Positions 21,065-27,252 of a stretch of 27,280 nt of DNA are shown piece after piece. Location: IMG/VR virus record IMGVR_UViG_3300024517_000094, positions 1-27,280 of that record; one strand, given 5' to 3'. Made by a program: the position numbers and the translations under genes. The DNA is from a virus. Every line of letters begins with the position of its first letter. Position 1 is the first letter of the stretch. The notes below the pieces were generated by a model. That model searched no databases, was not told the DNA's origin, and saw only the letters and a program-made list of their open reading frames with translations.

Positions 21065-22434
21065 ATCTCAGTTTGTTCTTTTGGTAAATAACCTTCCATT
21101 GATAAGCCAATTAATCCTCTGATTTCTTCATCACTCATTTTTTCGAGAACTTTTGTGGCAACTAATGGACTTAACGCGCTTAATGCATCAGATGTAGATG
21201 TTCCGCTTTCGCCATCTTCACTAGCTATTGGCGCATATCCTCCAAGTTCTCTAATTTCATCGGCTGTTAATTTATCAACTAGCCAATCGGGGACTATATC
21301 AATCAATTCTAGAGGGTCAATACTCCAATCGTATTGAGGAAAAACTATTTCCAAAGATTGACTAACCAACTTTTGATAATCCAATGCGGTTAACGAAAAC
21401 AACTTAATAGTGTTAATTAATTCGTCATTGTTGCCTAACTGACTTGACCGCGCAAAGCCAGGAACAAGGATAGTTGGTACTTCCATCCCCCTGCATACCC
21501 TTCGCCCGATACGGTCAACCGCTTCTGTTGTTGAATTGAGTAGTTTCTCAGAACTAAACACCGTTAACTCAGGTGCTTCTTCCTTCTTGTCAACTTGAAT
21601 GTGTAGAATCGGGTCGGCATCCTCACCGCAAAACCCTTCTACAGATTTATCAAAATAATCTTGCTCAGTTCGTCCGCTTTCGTCCTCCGTTACGTCATCA
21701 ATTTCGCCAATGGTTGTAAGAATGGCATCGGGTCGAAATCCTTTCTTTACGTTGCGCCAATCCAAACGACCTAAAGCCGCATCAGATTCGATTTCTTCCA
21801 TCGCAGCCCACGCTACAGGTTTCGGATAAATCTTTTGCCCTGCCTTCTGCTCATAATGGTAGACAATATCACCTACCTGGTAGCCGTATTCTTTTATTTG
21901 TTCTGCAACTCTTCTATTTCTGCTTTCGGGTGATTCGTGAGAATCGAAAACATCCATAAAAACACGGTCTTTTTTCAAGTCCTTGCCGTTGGCTAACTCA
22001 TCGTTCACATAGTAACCGCCTTCATCAGTAGCCCTAACGTTCTCAAATTCTAAAGCGTACACTCTAAACGGTTCGCCTTTGATGTTGTAAACTACTTTCA
22101 AAGCAATGCCACGGAATAACCCTGCAAAGTCGGCTAATTCAGCCGCTAACTGGTTAGTAGTTTGACGAGCGTTAATCTTCATTGAAGAAACACCCGTATC
22201 TGCAAACCCTTTTCCCTTAATAAAGGTAGATTTCGTCTCCCGACAACTTGAAGCCGTTACGCTAGATTCTATCGCTAACAACAACTCGTTAGGCAATAGG
22301 TTATTTTTGCCGTAATCGTAACGATTCGCACTTTTATTGTGCTTAATCTCAGCAACTCGGTTCTGACCAACAACAGCCTTTTTGCTGAAGTTAGTTTTAA
22401 CCTGTTTTGCTCTATTCTTTCCTTTGATAGCCAC
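21061..22434 (-). CDS. Phage portal protein
   Basis: A 457-residue protein with the general plan of phage portals, which form the ring through which DNA enters the head and to which the tail attaches. It has a basic N-terminus (MAIKGKNRAKQVKTNFSKKA), LLPNELLLAIESSVTASSCR, and a mixed stem/wing region. Near residues 295-345 comes SSEKLLNSTTEAVDRIGRRVCRGMEVP with ILVPGFARSSQLGNN, where other portals have an 'F.VP..LLG' phrase. A helical C-terminal part (LTADEIRELGGY) carries an acidic Ser/Thr-rich tail. Identification rests on length, pattern and position among head genes. It is downstream of the capsid gene, the reverse of the usual order. Confidence 0.72.
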   Translation of the reverse strand: MAIKGKNRAKQVKTNFSKKAVVGQNRVAEIKHNKSANRYDYGKNNLLPNELLLAIESSVTASSCRETKSTFIKGKGFADTGVSSMKINARQTTNQLAAELADFAGLFRGIALKVVYNIKGEPFRVYALEFENVRATDEGGYYVNDELANGKDLKKDRVFMDVFDSHESPESRNRRVAEQIKEYGYQVGDIVYHYEQKAGQKIYPKPVAWAAMEEIESDAALGRLDWRNVKKGFRPDAILTTIGEIDDVTEDESGRTEQDYFDKSVEGFCGEDADPILHIQVDKKEEAPELTVFSSEKLLNSTTEAVDRIGRRVCRGMEVPTILVPGFARSSQLGNNDELINTIKLFSLTALDYQKLVSQSLEIVFPQYDWSIDPLELIDIVPDWLVDKLTADEIRELGGYAPIASEDGESGTSTSDALSALSPLVATKVLEKMSDEEIRGLIGLSMEGYLPKEQTEI

Positions 22435-22437
22435 CGC

Positions 22438-22809
22438 TTAATCCTTTGGAGTTGCTTTCTTTTTTGCCTTTTCGACCAACACAATCACATCATCATACAA
22501 CCCTCTACTCAATAGCTTCTTTGCAATGGCATCGGTCAGCGTGTCAGCCGTTACAATGCCTATTCCTTTGACCATTAAGCGGTCATTTTTGTGCTTTGTA
22601 CTAAATCTATATTTGCTCATTTTCTTGGGTCTAATTAACCGCGTTAATTCAATGTAAGCTAGTATCTGTTCACTTCTGCAAGTTACGCAATAACTTAAAC
22701 TAAAAACCTCCCAATGTAATGACATCAGAAGGCTTTTATTTACTTTTTCAAACGGTTGATTTATGACATCAACTATTCGCGCCTTAAAATCATTAGACAA
22801 CTTGACCAT
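22438..22809 (-). CDS. Small head-region protein, apparently two fused parts
   Basis: A 123-residue frame (ATG at 22809, overlapping the upstream stop by 17 nt). The first part (about 1-62, MVKLSNDFKARIVDVINQPF) is helical and contains CVTCR and a basic end. The second (about 64-123, MSKYRFSTKHKNDRLMVKGI) is a compact alpha/beta stretch ending in a Lys-rich tail (EKAKKKATPKD). The junction carries an in-frame ATG at 22620, so the second part might also be made separately as a 60-residue protein. No family recognised for either. Location between the 193-aa head protein and portal suggests a role in head assembly. Confidence 0.55.
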   Translation of the reverse strand: MVKLSNDFKARIVDVINQPFEKVNKSLLMSLHWEVFSLSYCVTCRSEQILAYIELTRLIRPKKMSKYRFSTKHKNDRLMVKGIGIVTADTLTDAIAKKLLSRGLYDDVIVLVEKAKKKATPKD

Positions 22810-23374
22810 CCAACACCGCAAGATTAACCGCTAGTGTTTCGCTCTCGTCATAAATCAAAGCAGCGTTAGGCATATCTCCCGTGAACGTCATAGTTACGCT
22901 GGTATCATCGTTGATAAGAACTCCGTGCTTCCACTCTCCTGCACTTGGAGACATTCCGTAGTTGTCAAATTTACCATCTGCATCATTAGCAATACCGAAC
23001 ACTTCAAGCGTTCCAGCGTTGCTTTCTGCAATGATAAAGACATCAACAGCATCGGCTAATACTTCGAGAGAATAACGCTCTGCACCCGACTTAGCGTAAA
23101 GAACAGCGTTGAAATTCTGCTTTCTCATATTCACGACATCACCAACTTCTAAAGTAGTGTTTGCTCCGTGCTTCAAGCGTTTGCCTGTAACTTTTTTGAA
23201 CCCTGTCCCAGCAGCGAATGTAAAGGCTGTTACCTCATTCACCCCAGCGGTAATAGTTGCCCCGTCCAAATCGGCAATATTGCCAATGTAAAACGTTTTG
23301 TCGAAACCACCTTTCTTTTTTATTGCTTCGCAGCTCGGGTCTAGCGTTGCGAGCGCATTTGAACATCCTGACAT
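22793..23374 (-). CDS. Head-associated structural protein
   Basis: A 193-residue protein (MSGCSNALATLDPSCEAIKK at the start, then GGFDKTFYIGNIADLDG). Mostly beta-strand, with charged loops and no enzymatic motif. The N-terminal 'C..ALATLDPSCEA..K.GG.DK.FYIG' phrase resembles what I remember from uncharacterised proteins beside capsid genes in flavobacterial phages. It may be a decoration or head-completion protein. It is preceded by a hairpin (23397-23420) that could limit transcription from the abundant capsid message. Confidence 0.65.
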   Translation of the reverse strand: MSGCSNALATLDPSCEAIKKKGGFDKTFYIGNIADLDGATITAGVNEVTAFTFAAGTGFKKVTGKRLKHGANTTLEVGDVVNMRKQNFNAVLYAKSGAERYSLEVLADAVDVFIIAESNAGTLEVFGIANDADGKFDNYGMSPSAGEWKHGVLINDDTSVTMTFTGDMPNAALIYDESETLAVNLAVLDGQVV

Positions 23375-23396
23375 TTGATTATCTTTTTTTAAAGTT

Positions 23397-23420
23397 AGGG
23401 GTTGACATTTGCCAACCCCT
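23397..23420 (-). terminator. Hairpin after the capsid gene, possible attenuator
   Basis: AGGGGTTG (minus strand, 23420-23413) pairs with CAACCCCT (23404-23397) around an 8-nt loop. It is followed by AACTTTAAAAAAAG, so there is no good U-run. Such a stem between capsid and downstream genes can partly stop transcription or protect the capsid message. Confidence 0.5.
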
Positions 23421-23430
23421 TAAATATTTA

Positions 23431-24474
23431 CTATCCTCCGTAAAGAGTGATGTATTTTTGTCCGACCATCCAACAAGCCATTGTCTGAACGTTCTTGATG
23501 TATCGTTGCATTGCACCGTTAGCAACCTCTCCAATTTTCAAGGTAGAAACATCTGAAGATAAATCAACCAATACTTTCAAGTAACTTGGAATTGCGAAAA
23601 TTCTGAATCCTACCAATGGCACAAAGTTTATCTTGTGACCGTTGTATGAGATAACCTCGCTATCTCCTGAACCTTCAACCAAGAAGTTGATTTGTTGAGC
23701 CGCGCCTACAGCGTTGTTAGCAATTTTAATCAATTGCTTGTCTCCAAGTGGAGCGTAAATCTCAGCAGGTTCTGAAGAGTGGTTAACAGATTTTGAAGGT
23801 GCTGCTCCGTACATCTTAGCATACTCAGCCGCAATAGTTGCGCTAGTTACAGTTGCAATAGAAAGTACTTTTCTGTAATCTCCTAGACCTGCTCCTGGCG
23901 TGTCTTTTGCGTTTGATGCGTTATGCAATAGAACGGCTGGTAAAGAGTTCACCAAGTTAGTAGGCATTGCAGCGGCTAACGTTTGCGCTCCTGCGCTGAT
24001 TGAACCTTGTGCGGCTCCTGGAGTAAGTCCAGCAATCAACGCTTTTTGAGCCGTAGTTGCTCCGTCCCATATCATATTCTCAACAGCCTCACCAATTGCT
24101 GGTGCTACTTGAATTAATACTTTTTGGTCAAACTCATCTGACATAATCTCGAATGCTCCTGCCTTCATTGAACGCTCAAATCTTGTTCCTTTCAAAGAGT
24201 TCTCATCAATGAAATCTTCGTATTGGAATGAAGTTAAAGCAACGCCTGTTTTGTTTACGTTAGCATCAATGTCACCTGTTGCTGTAACCGCTCCCGTGCT
24301 GAAAGCCGATACCGCTACGGTTGCGCTTGATTCGTAAACATCCGCGCCTGATTTGTGACCTTCTTGGATGTCGATTAGACCATCTCTGAAAGTGTTAGAT
24401 TCTGCGTAGAGTTCCTGTTGGATTTGCTCTAACTCTGTTTGGTTGGTAGTACCACCCGTGTAATTTACTGCCAT
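23431..24474 (-). CDS. Major capsid protein
   Basis: A 347-residue protein between the protease/scaffold and head-completion genes, the place of the major head protein. It starts MAVNYTGGTTNQTELEQIQQ, an N-arm-like helix, then FRDGLIDIQEGHKSGADVYE. It continues with alternating A/G/V/T-rich segments, KGTRFERSMKAGAFEIMSDE (helix), KALIAGLTPGAAQGSISAGA, and a C-terminal VANGAMQRYIKNVQ then MACWMVGQKYITLYGG. Size and composition fit an HK97-fold capsid subunit, as do AKMYGAAPSKSVNHSSEPAE and ISYNGHKINFVPLVGF. No sequence motif proves the fold; the neighbouring protease, scaffold-like region and portal make the call strong. Confidence 0.8.
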   Translation of the reverse strand: MAVNYTGGTTNQTELEQIQQELYAESNTFRDGLIDIQEGHKSGADVYESSATVAVSAFSTGAVTATGDIDANVNKTGVALTSFQYEDFIDENSLKGTRFERSMKAGAFEIMSDEFDQKVLIQVAPAIGEAVENMIWDGATTAQKALIAGLTPGAAQGSISAGAQTLAAAMPTNLVNSLPAVLLHNASNAKDTPGAGLGDYRKVLSIATVTSATIAAEYAKMYGAAPSKSVNHSSEPAEIYAPLGDKQLIKIANNAVGAAQQINFLVEGSGDSEVISYNGHKINFVPLVGFRIFAIPSYLKVLVDLSSDVSTLKIGEVANGAMQRYIKNVQTMACWMVGQKYITLYGG

Positions 24475-24476
24475 AA

Positions 24477-24671
24477 TTATTTATTTTTAAATATTTTTAT
24501 TTCGGTTTCTAACCACTCCAATTGTTCGGGAGTGCATTTATTTTTTAATACTTCGCTTGCCGTTTTCCCGTCAGGTAATGACTTTAAAAAGTCGGCATAA
24601 GAAACACCACTATCAAACGGGTTTAACACCTCGGTTAATGGTTGGCTTTTTATGCTTCTTTTTCTTGCCAT
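24477..24671 (-). CDS. Small basic protein between protease and capsid
   Basis: A 64-residue basic protein (MARKRSIKSQPLTEVLNPFD at the start, ending LEWLETEIKIFKNK). The start overlaps the protease stop (TAATG) and the stop lies 2 nt before the capsid ATG. It looks helical, with the phrase SYADFLKSLPDGKTASEVL. Possible small scaffold, head decoration or chaperone. No family recognised. Confidence 0.6.
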   Translation of the reverse strand: MARKRSIKSQPLTEVLNPFDSGVSYADFLKSLPDGKTASEVLKNKCTPEQLEWLETEIKIFKNK

Positions 24672-25873
24672 TATTTCCCTCTGTTGAAATCCATTTTCTG
24701 CTTGTTCGTCATTTCTGCGTAAACAGTTGGAACTTCTCTTTTTGGTGCTTTGCCTTTGTCATTATCACCAACAACTAGATTAGACATTGAACCAAGCAAC
24801 TTAGTTACCTTATTTAAGGCTTCAGTTGTTTTTTCCTGGTTCTCAATGATGGTTGCATTTGATGCTTCCAAAGATGCAACCTTGTCTTTCAACTCGGACA
24901 CTTCTTTGTTTTCTTCATCAACTTCTTCCTCATCATCTTCAGAACTTGCAGCCATTACTTCAGAAACTAATCCTTCAGCTACAACAACCGAACGACCATC
25001 TGCAAGTGCATACTCGCCATCTGCGCTAGGTGTTTCCATTGACTCATCTGAGAATACAGCCGTACCTTCAGATAGTTCTCCGTCAAAATAAACAGAACCA
25101 CCTTCAGCCAATTCAGCCGAAGCGTTTACAGTTTCATTTTCCGTTGGTACTTCTTCAGTTTCGTTCTTTGTTTTGAACGCTGTTGTGATGTTGTTGATAG
25201 TGTTTAACACATTATCAAGTACCGATTTTTCTTCTTTAACCATTTCTTTTTTCTTATTGTGCATTGCGGCTGCAAACATCTTGTTTGTGTAAACAACCGA
25301 CCGATTACTATTTTCTACTTTTTCAGCTACTCCTAACTTACCCGTTGCGAACCCTAAACGAATAGATTCGTCACACGTTAGGTTAGTGGTTTGAGCCATC
25401 AACTGAGTCACCTCTACACGGTTATCCTCTCCAATAACGCTGCAATAGATGTCTATCAACTTCACCTGCTCCTTCTCAATCTCATTGGCAAACAGCCTCA
25501 AGTCTTCCGCTTCTAATTGCCAGGGCAAACCGAAAGCATCAACCCAAACTGGGTGAATGATTGAATCTGAATTTTGTGAAATAAGTCTTTGTTCACCAGC
25601 AAGGAAAAGAATCATTGCGGATGAGTTAACTTTGTAGCCGTGAGTAGTGATTGTTTTACCACAACCTTTGAGCATATCGTAAATTATACGCGCTTCGGAA
25701 GTAGAACCACCATCAGAACGAACTTCGAGAATAATCTCTGTTGCATCCTGGTGAGCATCTAGAAAGTCTCTAACGGTTACGGAAGAAAAGACGGGTTGAG
25801 ATTCGTCAAACATCTCATCAAAAGAATCGTTTGGCGCAATGTCTCTGTCACAGATTAACTTCGGAATTTCCAC
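24671..25873 (-). CDS. ClpP-like head maturation protease with C-terminal scaffold-like region
   Basis: A 400-residue two-part protein. Residues about 1-190 are a ClpP/S49-like serine protease: ILEVRSDGGSTSEARIIYDML (about 48-68), GYKVNSSAMILFLAG with the nucleophilic Ser at 84 or 85, and SIIHPVWVDAFG with His 107. The C-terminal half is acidic (SEDDEEEVDEENKEVS) and coiled-coil-like (ELKDKVASLEASNATIIENQ), ending in a basic segment (KAPKREVP). It has repeats of an 'xADGxYxLADGxxVVVxxGxVxEV' type seen in similar phage proteins. This is the layout of a protease fused to a scaffold. An ATG at 25243 (residue 211) after an A/G-rich stretch could start a separate scaffold. The start is GTG at 25873. 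Confidence 0.85.
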   Translation of the reverse strand: MEIPKLICDRDIAPNDSFDEMFDESQPVFSSVTVRDFLDAHQDATEIILEVRSDGGSTSEARIIYDMLKGCGKTITTHGYKVNSSAMILFLAGEQRLISQNSDSIIHPVWVDAFGLPWQLEAEDLRLFANEIEKEQVKLIDIYCSVIGEDNRVEVTQLMAQTTNLTCDESIRLGFATGKLGVAEKVENSNRSVVYTNKMFAAAMHNKKKEMVKEEKSVLDNVLNTINNITTAFKTKNETEEVPTENETVNASAELAEGGSVYFDGELSEGTAVFSDESMETPSADGEYALADGRSVVVAEGLVSEVMAASSEDDEEEVDEENKEVSELKDKVASLEASNATIIENQEKTTEALNKVTKLLGSMSNLVVGDNDKGKAPKREVPTVYAEMTNKQKMDFNRGK

Positions 25874-25877
25874 CTTA

Positions 25878-25885
25878 CAAAATTA
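25878..25885 (-). promoter_or_regulatory. Possible promoter of the virion operon
   Basis: Minus-strand TAATTTTG (25885-25878) matches TAnnTTTG, with TTTTTG upstream (spacer 22 nt to its final TTG, slightly long). It lies 4 nt before the GTG start of the protease, so the message would be leaderless or the true start slightly further in. It faces the rightward box at 25899. Confidence 0.45.
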
Positions 25886-25898
25886 ACGCGGAGTTTCC

Positions 25899-25906
25899 TA
25901 CCTTTG
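25899..25906 (+). promoter_or_regulatory. Possible promoter of the RHH-like gene
   Basis: Plus-strand TACCTTTG (25899-25906) matches TAnnTTTG. Expected start near 25913, 11 nt before the ATG at 25924. No clear TTG at -33, so activator dependence or a false match are both possible. Confidence 0.4.
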
Positions 25907-25923
25907 ACAAAAACCAACCGTTA

Positions 25924-26094
25924 ATGATATCACAAAAGAAAGACGATAACCCGAACCTAGTTAAGAATTGGTTAATCAGGGGTGCAAGAATAGACCCCGA
26001 CACAGATAGACAATTTCAAAATAAGCTGAAGGAAACGGGGGATTCCCAAAGTGCTGTTATCCGCAAGGGTATTCGGAACTACATTAATTCTTAA
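25924..26094 (+). CDS. Ribbon-helix-helix-like regulator
   Basis: A 56-residue protein transcribed away from the virion operon. IRGARIDPDTDRQFQNKLKE (about 17-36) and TGDSQSAVIRKGIRNYIN (about 37-54) give the strand-helix-helix pattern of CopG/Arc-type repressors, with RGARID as the DNA-contacting strand. The frame is open further upstream, but the ATG at 25924 is the one located after the TACCTTTG box and gives the expected length for the family. It could regulate its own gene and the virion operon through the shared 50-bp intergenic region. A terminator follows at 26141-26167. Confidence 0.65.
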   Translation: MISQKKDDNPNLVKNWLIRGARIDPDTDRQFQNKLKETGDSQSAVIRKGIRNYINS

Positions 26095-26097
26095 ACG

Positions 26098-26126
26098 CAA
26101 AAAAGCCGCGCTATTAAGCAACGGCT
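26098..26126 (-). terminator. Terminator of the 45-aa gene
   Basis: On the minus strand AGCCG-TT-GCT-TAAT-AGC-G-CGGCT (26126-26104) forms a stable hairpin followed by TTTTTTGCG. It closes the leftward transcript of the small gene at 26170-26307. Confidence 0.7.
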
Positions 26127-26140
26127 GATTGGGTTGATTT

Positions 26141-26167
26141 AGGGCGTTCTTATGGTTGCCCCTTTTT
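26141..26167 (+). terminator. Terminator of the RHH-like gene
   Basis: AGGGC and GCCCCT (plus strand) form a stem around GTTCTTATGGTT, followed by TTTTTG. It lies 46 nt after the stop of the RHH-like gene and faces the leftward terminator at 26098-26126. Confidence 0.6.
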
Positions 26168-26169
26168 GT

Positions 26170-26307
26170 TTAGTTAAACGCTTTGCTTATAGCGTTGGCG
26201 TATGCCTCAGTTACTTTCTTTTCGTAGAATGCAATTAGTTCGTTATTGCTTTCTAGTTTTTCAGCTTTCAACTGGTTGATGATTCGGATTGTTGTTTGGA
26301 TTGTCAT
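26170..26307 (-). CDS. 45-aa hypothetical early protein
   Basis: A 45-residue helical protein, MTIQTTIRIINQLKAEKLES at the start and ending YANAISKAFN. An in-frame start lies further upstream (26352), but it overlaps the promoter's -7 box, so the ATG at 26307, about 28 nt after the expected transcript start, is preferred. It has its own promoter and terminator. Function unknown; such single small genes often act on the host early in infection. Confidence 0.6.
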   Translation of the reverse strand: MTIQTTIRIINQLKAEKLESNNELIAFYEKKVTEAYANAISKAFN

Positions 26308-26341
26308 AGTTTCTTTGTTTTTCTGTTGCTGTATTGCCTGA

Positions 26342-26371
26342 CAAATATACACCTAAGTTTTAAACCTGCAA
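26342..26371 (-). promoter_or_regulatory. Extended Bacteroidetes promoter of the 45-aa gene
   Basis: Minus strand: TTG (26371-26369), exactly 19 nt, TATATTTG (26349-26342). Upstream is GAAATTATTTTTAAAAGAAT and then GTTGCAGG. The same arrangement occurs at 26810, 7933 and 14520. Confidence 0.8.
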
Positions 26372-26414
26372 CATTCTTTTAAAAATAATTTCATTTTTCT
26401 TATTGACAAGAACA

Positions 26415-26435
26415 AAGCCCCCTAATTGGAGGCTT
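26415..26435 (-). terminator. Terminator of the 63-aa/60-aa operon
   Basis: AAGCCTCC (26435-26428, minus strand) pairs with GGGGGCTT (26422-26415) around a 5-nt loop, followed by TGTTCTTG. The stop codon of the 60-aa gene lies in the loop. The U-run is poor but the stem is strong. Confidence 0.55.
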
Positions 26436-26604
26436 TCAACATCTCTTTTGCTTTCACAATTCCGCTCAATGTATAAACGTCTATTTTATACAACTCTGCT
26501 AATTGAAAAACCTTGTGGAGCTGGTCAGAGTAGAACCAAACGACCTCGCCACTTCGCAAAGTGTGAGACTCGTACAACTGACCTCTTTCGTCTACTTTTC
26601 CCAT
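26422..26604 (-). CDS. 60-aa hypothetical protein
   Basis: A 60-residue protein (MGKVDERGQLYESHTLRSGE at the start), with EVVWFYSDQLHKVFQLAELY in the middle and a helical end (LSGIVKAKEMLKASN). The order is a short strand pair followed by two helices. It overlaps the end of the upstream 63-aa gene by 13 nt and ends inside a terminator. No family recognised. Confidence 0.6.
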   Translation of the reverse strand: MGKVDERGQLYESHTLRSGEVVWFYSDQLHKVFQLAELYKIDVYTLSGIVKAKEMLKASN

Positions 26605-26783
26605 TGTACACCGTTCCAGTTGTAAGTGAAAGACTTTGCAAGAACTCCGTTCACAAACTGTTGAACTGTGACGTTTGAAACAACACCAACTTTTTCAAGT
26701 CTGTTCATTTCTTCTTGAGTTTCTACAAATGTAGATTTCCATTCTGAAACTCCTTTTGGCGATGTGATAAGAAAAGCATTCAT
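26592..26783 (-). CDS. 63-aa hypothetical early protein
   Basis: A 63-residue protein, MNAFLITSPKGVSEWKSTFV at the start, ending TYNWNGVQWEK; compact alpha/beta character. An in-frame GTG at 26807 lies at the expected transcript start, so the ATG at 26783, about 20 nt downstream of it, is preferred. It is expressed from the extended promoter at 26810-26839 together with the 60-aa gene. Function unknown. Confidence 0.6.
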   Translation of the reverse strand: MNAFLITSPKGVSEWKSTFVETQEEMNRLEKVGVVSNVTVQQFVNGVLAKSFTYNWNGVQWEK

Positions 26784-26809
26784 GGCGTGTCTGTTTTTTA
26801 ATGACACGT

Positions 26810-26839
26810 CAAATATACAACCAATATTTAAACCTGCAA
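26810..26839 (-). promoter_or_regulatory. Extended Bacteroidetes promoter of the 63-aa gene
   Basis: Minus strand: TTG (26839-26837), 19-nt spacer, TATATTTG (26817-26810). The upstream block AAAATATTTTTAAAAGATA and GTTGCAGGTTTAAA are nearly identical to the promoter at 26342-26371. Confidence 0.8.
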
Positions 26840-26874
26840 CTATCTTTTAAAAATATTTTTATTTTATTTTATCT

Positions 26875-26889
26875 CGTATCGCGATTCGC
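26875..26889. repeat. Operator-like inverted repeat, copy 1
   Basis: CGTATCGCGATTCGC matches, on the opposite strand with one mismatch, GCGATTCGCGATACG at 27205-27219. Each copy contains overlapping self-complementary units (ATCGCGAT, TCGCGA). GC-rich palindromes stand out in this AT-rich region. Confidence 0.45.
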
Positions 26890-26894
26890 GAATA

Positions 26895-26928
26895 GCAAAA
26901 GCCCCAACTCAATTAAGAATCAGGGCTT
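26895..26928 (-). terminator. Terminator after the 58-aa gene
   Basis: AAGCCC and GGGCTT (minus strand) close a long hairpin (26928-26899) with further weak pairs inside (CCCTGATTC with GAGTTGGGG), followed by TTGC. It ends the leftward transcript of the 26969-27252 genes. Confidence 0.6.
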
Positions 26929-26968
26929 CCTATTATGCTATAAATGAAAATAGCTTGCAATAACGTTA

Positions 26969-27145
26969 TCATTGTTCGTCTACTATTTCTTCAAATCTAA
27001 CGCTGTGTTGCGCTTCTGTTACATCTAAGTTAGCATCTTCAAAATATGTAATTGCTTCATATCTGGTTGTTGCTATACATACTGCTATCAACTCTTCTTT
27101 AATATTGTAATAGCTCCATTTAATTTTACAAATTCCGTTTTTCAT
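26969..27145 (-). CDS. 58-aa hypothetical protein
   Basis: A 58-residue protein starting at an ATG that overlaps the stop of the preceding 36-aa frame (ATGA). It begins MKNGICKIKWSYYNIKEELI and ends in an acidic stretch (AQHSVRFEEIVDEQ); the pattern is strand-strand-helix-strand. A terminator follows 40 nt downstream. No family recognised. Confidence 0.6.
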   Translation of the reverse strand: MKNGICKIKWSYYNIKEELIAVCIATTRYEAITYFEDANLDVTEAQHSVRFEEIVDEQ

Positions 27146-27252
27146 TTTTCTACGTCTTTATTTCGTTTCACTTTAGGTGCTTCACCTTTTCCATACTTCA
27201 ATTTGCGATTCGCGATACGCGATTTCTCTAAAATACGTTCCATCTGTTTCAT
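27142..27252 (-). CDS. Possible 36-aa very basic peptide
   Basis: A 36-codon frame (MKQMERILEKSRIANRKLKY at the start) with a Lys/Arg-rich end, joined to the 58-aa gene by an ATGA overlap. It contains the second copy of the CGCGAT repeat inside its coding sequence. Supported only by the overlap and composition. Confidence 0.4.
   Translation of the reverse strand: MKQMERILEKSRIANRKLKYGKGEAPKVKRNKDVEK
27205..27219. repeat. Operator-like inverted repeat, copy 2
   Basis: GCGATTCGCGATACG, partner of 26875-26889 (14 of 15 bases in the reverse complement). This copy lies within the 36-aa frame. Confidence 0.4.
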
